A stretch of 64,000 nucleotides of DNA from Desulfobacterales bacterium. GTDB lineage: Bacteria; Desulfobacterota; Desulfobacteria; Desulfobacterales; JAEINQ01. The stretch's first letter is position 1. Each line of letters begins with the position of its first letter. The stretch is from NCBI GenBank assembly GCA_016342285.1, contig JAEINQ010000013.1:1-64000 (forward strand). The letters run 5' to 3'. Positions 41,495-50,489 of the stretch are shown piece by piece. Both the position numbers and the translations under genes were made by a program. The notes beneath the pieces were generated by a model. That model was given only the letters and a program-made list of their open reading frames with translations, was not told the DNA's origin and did not search any database.

Positions 41495-44104
41495 ATGTCT
41501 CAACAGCCGAACCCGGCAGGAAGCGGTGGCGAATGGATTCCCACATCATGCAATGCATGCTTCAACGTGTGCGCCATTCGCGTCCTTTGCAAAGATGGTA
41601 AAATTGTGGATATCAAGGGGGAGCATCGGGCCCCCAGTTCCAGAGGAAAGATCTGCGGAAAAGCCAAGGCCAGGATTACCGATCTGTACAACCCCAAACG
41701 GGTGACCGGCCCGTTGCGGCGGACCAATCCCCAAAAAGGGATCGGAACCGACCCCATGTGGGAAGAAATCAGCTGGGAGACGGCCATGGACGAAGTCGTG
41801 GCCCGGTTGGAAAAGATACATGCCGATGACCCGCGAAAGTTGATTGTCTCCACCTTCGACCTGTGCAATTTCTATATCGCCCAAAGTTTCGGCACCGCAT
41901 TCGGAACCCCCAATTACGAGTTTTACCCGGTTTCCTGCGGAAACGGACTCCACTCGGTTTTCTTTCTGACCCTGGGGACCATCAATTCGGAAATCGACCT
42001 GGAACGCTGCAACTACATCATGCTGTGGGGGTCCCAGTTGGGCCACGGGGTCAACAACAACCCGCTGGAAGCGATTCGGCATATGGCAGAGGCGAGAAAG
42101 CGGGGGGCCAAGCTCGTGGTTGTCGACCCCATTTGCGGTGTGGCTGCCTCCAAGGCCGACGAGTGGATACCGATCCGGCCTGGAACCGACGGAGCGCTTG
42201 CACTGGGGATGGCGAACGTCCTGCTCAACGACTGCGGCATCTACGACAGGGATTTCTTGAGAAATCGCACCAATGCTCCCTATCTCGTTTCCGCTTCCGG
42301 GCAGTATGTGCGTGATGAAGGAACGGGCCACCCCATGGTCTGGGATCGGGCTCAAAACAAGGCGCTGCCCTACGATGACGCTACTATCGAAGAGCTGGCC
42401 ATCGAAGGATCATACGAAGTCGGCGGGATACCCTGCAACCCGTCCTTCCACCTCCTGAAAAACCATCTCAAAGACAATTATTCGCTCGACAAGGTGGAAA
42501 AAATTACCACGGTTCCCTCAGAGACCATCCAGCGGATTGCCAGGGAATTCGGAGAAGCCGCCAGTATCGGGAGCACCATTGAAATCGACGGGGAAACCCT
42601 TCCGCTTCGCCCGGCGGCCCTTGAATTCAAGCGGGGCATCACCCACCACAAAAACGGATTTTTCAACGTTTTTTCCCTGCAGCTTCTCAACACCATGGTC
42701 GGTAACCTCGATGTCCCGGGCGGGCTGATCGGAACCAATGCCAACGGGCCGGTCGGTTACTGGAACGTGTACGCCGGCAAGGACGGCATGGTCACCTCGA
42801 ACATCTACGACAACATCTCCGGCGGCCGGGGTTCCTTTGCCTGTTTCATGTCTCCGTACCCGCCCAATCCGGTCGCCGCGCCGGAAAGGCTCAACCTTCG
42901 CGAACTGCTTCCGCTTTCCGGATTCATCCCGGGCACCTGCGCGTTTACCATCGACGATCCGGAAAAATTCAAAATTCCGTACCGACCCGAAGCCATGATC
43001 ACCTGCCGGACCAATATGGTGGTCAGCAACAACGATCCGAAGTTTCAGGCGGACATGCTGAAAAAGCTCGATTTTATCCTGAGCTTTGCCATCAAGATCG
43101 ATGAAACCACCGAATTTGCCGACATCGTGCTGCCGGAAACCCACGATTTTGAAAAATACTGGTTTTTTCCGGCCAACCAGCCGGCGGGGTTCCAGAAACC
43201 GGGCGAGGGATCCTGGTATTTCCAGACGATTCAGCCGGTGGTCGCCCCCCCCGAGGGGGTTCGAAACTGGATCGATGTCATGATGGAAATCGCCGATCGG
43301 CTCGGCATCATCGGAGAGCTCAATGCTGAACTCAACAACATGCTGGGACTCGGCATTTACGAGGATCTGGCGCTGGCGGCGGACCGGCGGTACACCATCG
43401 AAGAAATCCACGACCGGGCCGCCCAGCTCTTTGCCATGATGTTCGGAAAGGAGGTCACCCCGGATCTTTTTACGGACGCAAAACCGATCCTTGAAGGGGA
43501 TAAAAAAGACATCGAGGAATGCTACCCGGGGTGCTTTACCGACGCCCGGGTGCCGATCTACCTCGAACACCTCATCGAAGTCGGCGAAAACATCCGCCAG
43601 GTGACCGACAGCATCGGCATGGACTGGTGGGACACCTCCCATTATCACCCCCTGGCCCAGTGGCGACCCTGCCCGGCACACGAGGAAGATGGGAGCGAAT
43701 ACGATTTGTTCATCGCATCGAGCCGCCTGCCCCTTCACGGCCAGTCCCACAGTGCCGACAATCCCTGGGTGGACGATGTGTGCCGGCACAGCCGGATGGA
43801 CTATAACATCCTGCTAAACAACGAAACCGCGTCCCGTAAAGGGATTTGCGACGGTGATACTGTCTGGATCGAATCGAAAACCGCCCGGGTCCGGGGAAAA
43901 GTGCGCGTGACCGGCGCCGTACACCATGAAACCCTCGGAATCCTGGGCGGGCACCTCGGCCAGTGGGCAAAAGAAAAAACCATTGCCCGGGGAAAAGGGG
44001 TCCACATCAACTCCCTGGTGGCCCATGACTGGGACATGGTCGGCACCATTACCGGCCAGCTCGACACCTGTGCCAGGGTCAAAATCTACAAGGACGAGGG
44101 CTGA
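41495..44104 (+). CDS. Molybdopterin oxidoreductase, catalytic subunit
   Basis: An 869-residue protein of the DMSO-reductase superfamily. The N-terminal 4Fe-4S motif is CNACFNVC...KICG (residues about 19-53); the molybdopterin domains follow, ending with the guanine-dinucleotide-binding domain RLPLHGQSHSADNPW near 750. The likely Mo ligand is Cys in YPVSCGNGLHS (about 150), inferred from position. There is no Tat signal, so it should be cytoplasmic, unusual for an enzyme with an NrfD anchor. Related enzymes reduce sulfur compounds or hydrate or oxidise organic substrates; which applies is not known. SD GGGAGG. Confidence 0.9.
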   Translation: MSQQPNPAGSGGEWIPTSCNACFNVCAIRVLCKDGKIVDIKGEHRAPSSRGKICGKAKARITDLYNPKRVTGPLRRTNPQKGIGTDPMWEEISWETAMDEVVARLEKIHADDPRKLIVSTFDLCNFYIAQSFGTAFGTPNYEFYPVSCGNGLHSVFFLTLGTINSEIDLERCNYIMLWGSQLGHGVNNNPLEAIRHMAEARKRGAKLVVVDPICGVAASKADEWIPIRPGTDGALALGMANVLLNDCGIYDRDFLRNRTNAPYLVSASGQYVRDEGTGHPMVWDRAQNKALPYDDATIEELAIEGSYEVGGIPCNPSFHLLKNHLKDNYSLDKVEKITTVPSETIQRIAREFGEAASIGSTIEIDGETLPLRPAALEFKRGITHHKNGFFNVFSLQLLNTMVGNLDVPGGLIGTNANGPVGYWNVYAGKDGMVTSNIYDNISGGRGSFACFMSPYPPNPVAAPERLNLRELLPLSGFIPGTCAFTIDDPEKFKIPYRPEAMITCRTNMVVSNNDPKFQADMLKKLDFILSFAIKIDETTEFADIVLPETHDFEKYWFFPANQPAGFQKPGEGSWYFQTIQPVVAPPEGVRNWIDVMMEIADRLGIIGELNAELNNMLGLGIYEDLALAADRRYTIEEIHDRAAQLFAMMFGKEVTPDLFTDAKPILEGDKKDIEECYPGCFTDARVPIYLEHLIEVGENIRQVTDSIGMDWWDTSHYHPLAQWRPCPAHEEDGSEYDLFIASSRLPLHGQSHSADNPWVDDVCRHSRMDYNILLNNETASRKGICDGDTVWIESKTARVRGKVRVTGAVHHETLGILGGHLGQWAKEKTIARGKGVHINSLVAHDWDMVGTITGQLDTCARVKIYKDEG

Positions 44105-44108
44105 TGTC

Positions 44109-44729
44109 ATGAAACGTTACGGGATGGTTATCGACTTGCGGCTTTGCATTTCCTGCAACGCCTGCACCGTTGCGTGCAAGGCCGAGCATGGCACGGGGCC
44201 TGGCGTCTTTTGGTGCAAGGTCCTGGAGAAAGAGACCGGAAAATACCCCAGAGTGCGGCGTTTGTTCATCCCTGTGCTGTGCAACCATTGCGCCGATCCG
44301 CCTTGCGAAAAAGTCTGCCCCACCGGGGCCACCTTCATCGATGAAAACGGCCTGGTGCAGGTCGATGCCAAACGGTGCATGGGCTGCAGTGCCTGCATCC
44401 TGGCTTGTCCCTACGACGCCCGCACTCTGGTGGAGGAAGAACGGTTCTATTTTCCGGATACGCCGATCCCCCATGGCGTGGACGAGCTTCGGGGGCAAAA
44501 GGGGGTCGTCCAGAAGTGCACGTTCTGCGCCGAGCGGCTGCGACGCGACGAGGTTCCCGCCTGCGTGGAGGCCTGCCCGACCTCATGCCGGATTTTCGGC
44601 GATGTCAATGACCCGGAAAGCGAAATTTCCAAGGCGCTTCGGGAGGAACGCTGCTTTCGTCTCCTGGAGGAGAGCGGAACGGATCCTTCGTCCTGGTACA
44701 TCCGGTGGAAGCCTTCCCAGCGCCCGTAG
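44109..44729 (+). CDS. Four-cluster ferredoxin subunit (DmsB/NrfC-like)
   Basis: A 206-residue electron-transfer subunit with four Cys groups: CISCNACTVAC (residues about 13-23), CNHCADPPCEKVCP, CMGCSACILACP and CTFCAERL...CVEACP, the DmsB/PhsB/NrfC pattern. It passes electrons between the catalytic subunit and the membrane anchor. The ATG at 44109 lies five bases after the catalytic-subunit stop, so the genes are translationally close. No Tat signal, consistent with a cytoplasm-facing complex. Confidence 0.93.
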   Translation: MKRYGMVIDLRLCISCNACTVACKAEHGTGPGVFWCKVLEKETGKYPRVRRLFIPVLCNHCADPPCEKVCPTGATFIDENGLVQVDAKRCMGCSACILACPYDARTLVEEERFYFPDTPIPHGVDELRGQKGVVQKCTFCAERLRRDEVPACVEACPTSCRIFGDVNDPESEISKALREERCFRLLEESGTDPSSWYIRWKPSQRP

Positions 44730-44859
44730 ATATGTGCCGGTGTGGGAAACCGACCCACGTCGCTCAAACGATGCTGCCACGGGTTACCCCTCACAAACAA
44801 TGGGAAAAGCAGTGGCCAAACCGCAACGCCCAATCGCATTTTGAACAGGAGCTTCGACT

Positions 44860-46131
44860 GTGACCATGACGCTTGCTGAACAGATTCTCGCCAGGGCCTC
44901 CAGGCGGGACCGGGTGGCGCCCAATGAATACCTGACGGCGAAAATCGATCGGTTCATCACCCACGAGGCGTTTGCCGCCGTGTTTTTGAAGCTGGCCGCC
45001 CTGGGGAGACAGAAAATCCGGGACCCCGACCGGGTGGTCGTGGTTCTTGATCACTATGTGCCGGCACCTACCCAGCGGGCGGCGACCATCCACCAACTGG
45101 TCCGGCAGGGGGTGGCCCAGTTCGGCATCCGAAACTTCTACGGACTCAACGAGGGGATCGCCCATCAGGTGATGATGGAAAAAGGGCATGTAGCCCCCGG
45201 CGACCTGGTGGTGGGAACCGATTCTCACACCTGCACTTACGGGGCTCTGGCCGCAGCGTCCTGCGGCATCGGCGTTTCCGAAATGACCTACGCCATGGTC
45301 ACCGGAGAGCTCTGGTTCCGCGTGCCGGAAACCATCCGGTTCATTTTGGAAGGACAACTCCGATTCCCCGTGATGTCCAAGGACGTGATTCTTAAAATTG
45401 CAGGGGCGTATTCGGCCGATGCGGCCCAGTACAAATCGGTGGAGTTCACCGGCCCGGCCGCTGATGCCATGAGCATGTCCTCGCGGATGACCATGTGCAA
45501 CATGGCCGTTGAGATCGGCGCCAAATTTGGTTTTTTCTACCCGGATTCCAAAACATCCCGATGGCTGACCCGGCAAGGGGTGGAAGTGCCCGACATGTCG
45601 CCCTTTGAATCGGGAGGAAGCGCCAACCAGACCTACGAGCTGGATGTGTCGGCCCTCGAACCCCAGGTGGCCGTCCCCCACGCCGTGGATCATGTCCGAC
45701 CGGTATCCGAACTGCAGGATATCCCGGTCCACCAAGCTGTTCTGGGCGGGTGCACCAATGGGCGCCTGGAGGACCTGAAGGCGGCATCGCAGATTCTGCG
45801 GGGCCGACAGGTCGATCCGGGCACCCGGCTTTTAGTGGTGCCGGCGTCCCGGGATGTCTACCTGGCGGCCATCAAAGACGGCTCCCTGGAAACCCTTTCA
45901 ACGGCCGGTGCCGTCATTTTAAACCCGGGCTGCGGCCCTTGCTTTGGCGGTCACATGGGGATCCTGGGCAACGGCGAGAATTGCATCGCCAGCACCAACC
46001 GGAATTTCAAGGGCCGGATGGGAAACGATCAGGCCAATATCTACCTGGCATCGCCGACCACGGTCGCCGCCTCGGCGGTAAAGGGGAAAATTGCCGATCC
46101 TCGGTCCATGGAACCGGAAACAAGTGAGTAA
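44860..46131 (+). CDS. LeuC-type hydro-lyase large subunit
   Basis: A 423-residue aconitase-superfamily large subunit (3-isopropylmalate dehydratase/homoaconitase branch). 4Fe-4S ligands are visible in LGGCTNGRLEDL and NPGCGPCFGGHMG; substrate-handling GTDSHTCTYGAL and DHYVPAPT follow the family. It starts with GTG 44860 (SD AGGAG eight bases upstream). No leuA or leuB is in the window, and the context (molybdoenzyme before, lyase after) argues for a catabolic relative such as 2,3-dimethylmalate or 2-methylcitrate-type dehydratase; this is inference. Confidence 0.88.
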   Translation: MTMTLAEQILARASRRDRVAPNEYLTAKIDRFITHEAFAAVFLKLAALGRQKIRDPDRVVVVLDHYVPAPTQRAATIHQLVRQGVAQFGIRNFYGLNEGIAHQVMMEKGHVAPGDLVVGTDSHTCTYGALAAASCGIGVSEMTYAMVTGELWFRVPETIRFILEGQLRFPVMSKDVILKIAGAYSADAAQYKSVEFTGPAADAMSMSSRMTMCNMAVEIGAKFGFFYPDSKTSRWLTRQGVEVPDMSPFESGGSANQTYELDVSALEPQVAVPHAVDHVRPVSELQDIPVHQAVLGGCTNGRLEDLKAASQILRGRQVDPGTRLLVVPASRDVYLAAIKDGSLETLSTAGAVILNPGCGPCFGGHMGILGNGENCIASTNRNFKGRMGNDQANIYLASPTTVAASAVKGKIADPRSMEPETSE

Positions 46132-46144
46132 ACCCTATCGTTGC

Positions 46145-46242
46145 AAAAGCCGGAGGGCTCCAGAGCCAAGGCGCAAAGGGTGAAGTCGTAGCAGTTTTAC
46201 TGCGAACCCTTTGCAACGCCGGATCTGGAGTTCTCCGGCTTT
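46145..46242. repeat. Large inverted repeat between the leuC- and leuD-type genes
   Basis: Two 36-bp arms (46145-46180 and 46207-46242) complementary except for a few positions (AAAGCCGGAG...CTCCAGA...GCAAAGGG), separated by 26 bp that itself contains GCAGT-TTT-ACTGC. It would form a hairpin of about 98 nt between two subunit genes. Confidence 0.8.
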
Positions 46243-46393
46243 CCCGAAGGGTAAAAAACAAAAGGAAAAACGTTCATGTTCTGGAGTTAACCAGTTGTGG
46301 AGTCCAAAAGGTTCTGAAAAAAAGAGCTTTTGCGATGCAATACATGGGTTTTAACCAATTTCAGCATGTTTTTTATGCAACCATAGGGAAAAT

Positions 46394-46894
46394 ATGGAAA
46401 CCATCATTGGACCCGTTTGGATTTTTGGAGACGACATCGACACGGATGCCATCGTTTCCGGCCTTTATCTGGATGCGCCCATCGAAGAAGCCGTGCCCCA
46501 CGTGCTCGAAAATGTCCGGCCGGATTTTCCCAAGGGCGTCCGGCCGGGCGACCTCATGGTTGCCGGGCGTAATTTCGGATGCGGCTCAAGCCGGGAGCAG
46601 GCCGCAGAAGCCCTGCGGTCCATGGGCATCGGGTGCATCGTGGCGGAATCCTTTGGCCGCATTTTCTTCCGCAACGCCGTTGCCGTCGGACTGCCCGTGC
46701 TGACCTGTCCGGGCGTCTCGGCGGCCTTTGGGGAACAACATACCGCCGTCATTGATCTGGCCCGTGCCGGGGTGGAAAACCGTCAGACAGGTGAGACGAT
46801 GACCGGTCATCCATTGTCGCCGGAAATGATACGGATCATTTCGGCCGGCGGGGTACTGGCTCTGCTTCAAAACCAAAAGGAGGGTTACAAGTGA
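46394..46894 (+). CDS. LeuD-type hydro-lyase small subunit
   Basis: A 166-residue swivel-domain partner of the LeuC-type subunit. Family elements: WIFGDDIDTDAIVSGLYL at the start, AGRNFGCGSSREQA (phosphate/substrate binding) near 58 and AESFGRIFFRNAVAVGLPVL. In the specificity loop region it reads GLYLDAPIEEA, not the YLRT-type loop of isopropylmalate isomerase, so the substrate probably differs. SD is weak (AGGGA). Its stop overlaps the GTG start of the next gene. Confidence 0.88.
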   Translation: METIIGPVWIFGDDIDTDAIVSGLYLDAPIEEAVPHVLENVRPDFPKGVRPGDLMVAGRNFGCGSSREQAAEALRSMGIGCIVAESFGRIFFRNAVAVGLPVLTCPGVSAAFGEQHTAVIDLARAGVENRQTGETMTGHPLSPEMIRIISAGGVLALLQNQKEGYK

Positions 46895-47745
46895 ACTCTT
46901 GGCAGTCCTTTTTCGCGTCACCATGTCCCTTGAAACTTTATGTTTTTCACACGGGTTTCATTCACATGAAGGGGAATATCCATTTCAACAAGAAAAGCCC
47001 CGACTTCAAGAGCCGGCCCGTGGACCGCCGGTTCAACCCGGTATACGCCTTTCTGGTCCGCCACCCAAAAAAGGGAAACCTGCTTTTAGACACCGGTCTT
47101 TGCGGATCCTTTGCCGAAAAGCGATTCGGCAATTTCGGGTGGCTCCTGGGACGCATCGCCCAGGCACGCAGCGATCCGGCAATGGACAGCGTGTCGCGAA
47201 TGGCATCGCTGGGCCTGGCGCCCGGCGATCTCGACCACATCCTGCTCTCACACCTGCACCTGGACCACCCCAGTGGACTGCCCCAGCTCAAAGGGAAAAC
47301 ATCCGCCCCGGTTTACGTGGACGAACGGGAAGCCAAGGCCGCTTCGGGCCTTTTTGCCCTGTTTCAGGGGTACATCCGTTCCCACCTGGACGGATTTGTC
47401 ATTAAGAACTATCAGTACCGATCCCCCGTTGCCCCCTTTGACGAAGTCATGGATTTTTTTGGAGACGGGTCGGCCTTTGTCATCGCCACCCCCGGACACT
47501 CTCCCGGACATGTCTCGGTGCTTCTCAACGCGGAAAACGGGCCAATCTTCCTGACCTTTGACGCCGCCCACCGACGGGCCAACCTGGAAGACGGGATTCC
47601 CCCCATCGGCGATTTCGCCGCAGGCCGGGAGACCCTGGTGAAAATCCGGCGGTTTAAAGAGGAATTTCCGGACATGCGATTTATCTTCAGTCACGATCCG
47701 GACCAGATGGGCGAATTTCCGCTGGCACCCGATCCGGTGACCTGA
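46891..47745 (+). CDS. MBL-fold hydrolase (lactonase-like)
   Basis: A 284-residue metallo-beta-lactamase-fold enzyme resembling AHL lactonases/quorum-quenching hydrolases. Metal motif LSHLHLDHPSGL (HxHxDH) near residue 112, second His in TPGHSPGHVSV, Asp in LTFDAAHRR and final His in FSHDPDQ. It starts with GTG overlapping the leuD-type stop, SD GGAGG. In this cluster it may hydrolyse a lactone or thioester intermediate; that role is inferred from neighbours. The N-terminal 20 residues could be a leader. Confidence 0.85.
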   Translation: MNSWQSFFASPCPLKLYVFHTGFIHMKGNIHFNKKSPDFKSRPVDRRFNPVYAFLVRHPKKGNLLLDTGLCGSFAEKRFGNFGWLLGRIAQARSDPAMDSVSRMASLGLAPGDLDHILLSHLHLDHPSGLPQLKGKTSAPVYVDEREAKAASGLFALFQGYIRSHLDGFVIKNYQYRSPVAPFDEVMDFFGDGSAFVIATPGHSPGHVSVLLNAENGPIFLTFDAAHRRANLEDGIPPIGDFAAGRETLVKIRRFKEEFPDMRFIFSHDPDQMGEFPLAPDPVT

Positions 47746-47748
47746 AAG

Positions 47749-47878
47749 TGTTTTCGGCCGGACGGGGTTCTGCCCGGGGTAACGGGCGCTAAGCGGCTCA
47801 GACAGTTCCGAGCCGCGTGCCGGCACCCTCCTGGCCGTGGCGGGAACAATTTTTATCCATATGAAACAGCGAAGCGCC
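47749..47878. mobile_element. Partial MITE copy (right arm)
   Basis: Resembles the right half of the element at 37649-37910: CTAAGCGGCTCAGACAGTTC, GGCACCCTCCTGGCC and CCATATGAAACAGCGAAGCG are shared. The left arm is absent. It fills the 158-bp gap between the MBL and Cache-like genes. Confidence 0.75.
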
Positions 47879-47903
47879 ATAAACCTTTTCAAGGGAGACA
47901 GCC

Positions 47904-48854
47904 ATGAAGGAAAAAACCAGGGAGGCACTGGCAGAATACGTCCGGACCGTTTCCGGGAACTGCCGGGAACTGATGCGAGAAACCGAGCGTCTGGCCTGTT
48001 TTGTGGAGGATCTTTTGAAATACAAAGATCTCTACGATACGTCGCCGGAGAGTGTGGACCGGCGATATACAAAAATCGGACCGGGCCTGATGCTGCTGGA
48101 AGACGGAAAGCTCTATATGAACGCAGTCAGCGGTTCGACCCCGGTCGACGACCGGATCAAACGAGAGCTTCACCTTTTCGAAAATGCCAAAACCCGCCTG
48201 AAAGATGCCTTTTACCGCCTCCGCTACTGTGACGAATTGTGGTTTTTCACCAACGAGACCGTGGCCTCGGGGTATATGGAATACGAATACATCGCAGACA
48301 TTCCGCCCGAAGGGATCGATCTCACGGCGATTCACGCCATGCGGATCGTCCGGCTGAACTGGTTTGACATCGTCAACCCGGCAAACAATCCGGAGCGCAG
48401 GGGCGTCTGGTCCCCATTTCCGTTCATTGAATTGTACGGCCAGTGGATCTTCTCCTACCACTACCCCTTTTTTGAAGACGACAAATTCAAGGGCGCGTTT
48501 GTTCCCCACGCCAAAATCGAACCCATGCTCGAGGACTCCATCTACCGGAGCGAAGAAAAAATGATCGCCGTACACGACGATTCCACCCTCATCGGGGTCA
48601 ATGCGGCGGCGCAAAAGGAATTCGATCTTCAACCTTACAAATATCGTGTCTGGGCGGACATCACCCAGGCCATGAACTACGTGAGAAACGATCTGGATCT
48701 CATGAGAAGCGAATCCGAGGATTTCGTCTGGCTGGCCGACGGCATCAAATGGCAGACGGAATTCGACCTGACCATCAACGGCAAGAACTACACGGTCATC
48801 AAAGAGCGGGTCCCTGAAATCGGGGTCAGCCTGGTCGCCCTGATCGACAAGTAG
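47904..48854 (+). CDS. Soluble Cache-like sensor domain protein
   Basis: A 316-residue protein of unknown function. After an N-terminal helix (about 1-45), residues about 50-260 have features of a ligand-binding Cache/PAS-like domain, such as LYDTSPESVDRRYTKIGPG, LWFFTNETVASGYMEYEYIAD and FIELYGQWIFSYHYPFFE (the YxxP/YxW-type Cache strands). There is no signal peptide or membrane helix, and no kinase or methyl-accepting output domain, which is unusual for Cache. It may act as a stand-alone binding protein within this pathway. SD GGGAG. Confidence 0.65.
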   Translation: MKEKTREALAEYVRTVSGNCRELMRETERLACFVEDLLKYKDLYDTSPESVDRRYTKIGPGLMLLEDGKLYMNAVSGSTPVDDRIKRELHLFENAKTRLKDAFYRLRYCDELWFFTNETVASGYMEYEYIADIPPEGIDLTAIHAMRIVRLNWFDIVNPANNPERRGVWSPFPFIELYGQWIFSYHYPFFEDDKFKGAFVPHAKIEPMLEDSIYRSEEKMIAVHDDSTLIGVNAAAQKEFDLQPYKYRVWADITQAMNYVRNDLDLMRSESEDFVWLADGIKWQTEFDLTINGKNYTVIKERVPEIGVSLVALIDK

Positions 48855-48879
48855 CCCACCGGTCCAATGGAGAAGACCC

Positions 48880-49764
48880 ATGAGAGAAGAGAAAAACCTG
48901 CGAAAAAAAATCGAGGAAGGCCGTCTGGTTTCCGCACCCGGCGCCTATGATGCCCTGACCGCAAAGATTGCCGCATCCCAGGGGTTTGAATCCGTCTATA
49001 TGACCGGGTTCGGCACATCGGTTTCGCATTTTGGCCTGCCGGACATGGGCTTTTTGACCATGACGGAAATGGTCGAAAACGCCCGGCGCATGTCCGATGC
49101 GGTGGAGATCCCCCTGATCGCCGATGCGGATACGGGATACGGCAACGCCATGAATGTTGTGCGCACCGTCAGAGAGTATGAAAACGCAGGCGTTTCGGCC
49201 ATTCATCTGGAGGATCAGACCTGGCCCAAACGATGCGGCCACATGTCGGGAAAACAGGTGGTCGACGCCGAAGAGATGCTGTCTAAGATCCGTGCGGCGG
49301 TGGATGCCCGCCGGGACCCGGACTTTTTGATTATCGCTAGAACCGACGCCCTGGCCATTGAGGGATTCGACGCGGCCATTGACCGGGCTCATCGGTTTGC
49401 CGAAGCCGGCGCGGACATCCTCTTTGTCGAGGCGCCCCAAAGCCATGAACAAATGGCGGAAATCCCCAAACGGTTGCCCGAACGGCCGTTGCTGATCAAT
49501 ATGGCCCCACTGACGCCTAACCTGAGCATGGATGAACTGGAGGGGTTGGGATATTCGGTGGCGATTTTTCCCGGGATATGCCTGGCGGCCGCGATTCAAG
49601 GATGCATGGATGAGGTTCGGCAACTTCGTGAAAACGGCCGGCAAAAGGATTTTTCCCAATGGGGGCAATCCTTTGCCGATCTTAACAAATGGCTCGAAGC
49701 CCCGCGCTATTCGGAAATGGAGCAGCGGTACCGATCGGATTTTGACCAAAAAGGGAATGGGTAA
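48880..49764 (+). CDS. Isocitrate lyase/PEP mutase superfamily lyase (PrpB/DML-like)
   Basis: A 294-residue Mg2+-dependent C-C lyase. Motifs: SAPGAYDALTAKIAAS at the start, IPLIADADTGYGNAMNVVRTV (Asp ligands), IHLEDQTWPKRCGHMSGK (the KRCGH catalytic loop with Cys) and IARTDALA. It is similar to methylisocitrate lyase but 2,3-dimethylmalate lyase or oxaloacetate/petal death protein-like lyases share these motifs. Next to a LeuCD-type dehydratase, a route in which a substituted malate is cleaved to pyruvate (or oxaloacetate) plus a short acid is plausible. SD GGAG. Confidence 0.85.
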   Translation: MREEKNLRKKIEEGRLVSAPGAYDALTAKIAASQGFESVYMTGFGTSVSHFGLPDMGFLTMTEMVENARRMSDAVEIPLIADADTGYGNAMNVVRTVREYENAGVSAIHLEDQTWPKRCGHMSGKQVVDAEEMLSKIRAAVDARRDPDFLIIARTDALAIEGFDAAIDRAHRFAEAGADILFVEAPQSHEQMAEIPKRLPERPLLINMAPLTPNLSMDELEGLGYSVAIFPGICLAAAIQGCMDEVRQLRENGRQKDFSQWGQSFADLNKWLEAPRYSEMEQRYRSDFDQKGNG

Positions 49765-49808
49765 ACCAGAAGAATCCGCAACAGATATCTAAAACCAAGG
49801 AGGATAAT

Positions 49809-50213
49809 ATGCTGTTTATGTCCAAACCGTGGGTCGAAACCCTGGCCAAGGCCTTGCAAGAGGATCCCAAATACCAGAAAAAAGCAAAAGGGTTCGACAG
49901 CCTTTACCAGATCATTTGCACCCCGAGTCCGGAGCAGGGCGTCCCGGAAATGCGCGCCTGCGGCCTGCTGCTTCCCGATGCAACCCAAACATGGGAAGGC
50001 ATCCGGGAAGATGTGGACTACACCATGTCGGCGCCCTACGAGATTTTCTATAAAATATACAAGGGCCAGATGGGGGCCGTGCTGGCCATCACCTCGGGCA
50101 AGGCCAAGGTCAAGGGGAACATTCCGAGAATGCTTCGCTATACGGCAGGTACCAATATGTTCGTCGCCATCATGAAAACCATTCCAACGAAATTTGAAGG
50201 GGACTTTGCCTGA
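49809..50213 (+). CDS. SCP2-type sterol/lipid carrier domain protein
   Basis: A 134-residue protein consisting of an SCP2-like fold: PSPEQGVPEMRACGLLLPDA strands, then VDYTMSAPYEIFYKIYKGQM and AVLAITSGKAKVKGNIPRMLRY, the family's hydrophobic-ligand pocket with the KVKGN turn. It probably binds an acyl or CoA-like ligand. SD AGGAGG. The E1 fusion on the other strand (50490-53030) also has an SCP2-like N-terminal domain, suggesting a common ligand. Confidence 0.8.
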   Translation: MLFMSKPWVETLAKALQEDPKYQKKAKGFDSLYQIICTPSPEQGVPEMRACGLLLPDATQTWEGIREDVDYTMSAPYEIFYKIYKGQMGAVLAITSGKAKVKGNIPRMLRYTAGTNMFVAIMKTIPTKFEGDFA

Positions 50214-50489
50214 TTCTTTCCAGCTGGAACCGTTTGCGTCGAATGCCGACAGAATAGAAAAGGAGACCTGAAAACAAATTGAATTTGACGATTTGGGGTC
50301 GCACCAGTCTATCCTTTTATGATCACATATCTTTTCTCCCAAGAGAGGGTGTTTTGACCTGCAATATCGCAATTTCTATGGTCGAAATAGGCGTTATATG
50401 GTTTCACGGCTTCTCTCGGTTCGAAGCACTCTCGTATTACCTCTTATCAAACTGAAAATCAGAGCGCTGGCAGACTTAGCATCAATTTG
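50214..50489. other. Convergent intergenic region, nothing recognised
   Basis: AT-richer DNA between the SCP2 gene and the 3' end of the E1 fusion. No repeat family member, RNA gene or convincing terminator hairpin was seen. Confidence 0.4.

Noticed and set aside
44860..46894. Assignment as leucine-synthesis leuCD
   Set aside because: No leuA/leuB nearby, nonstandard small-subunit loop and a catabolic context; kept as LeuC/LeuD-type without the gene symbols.
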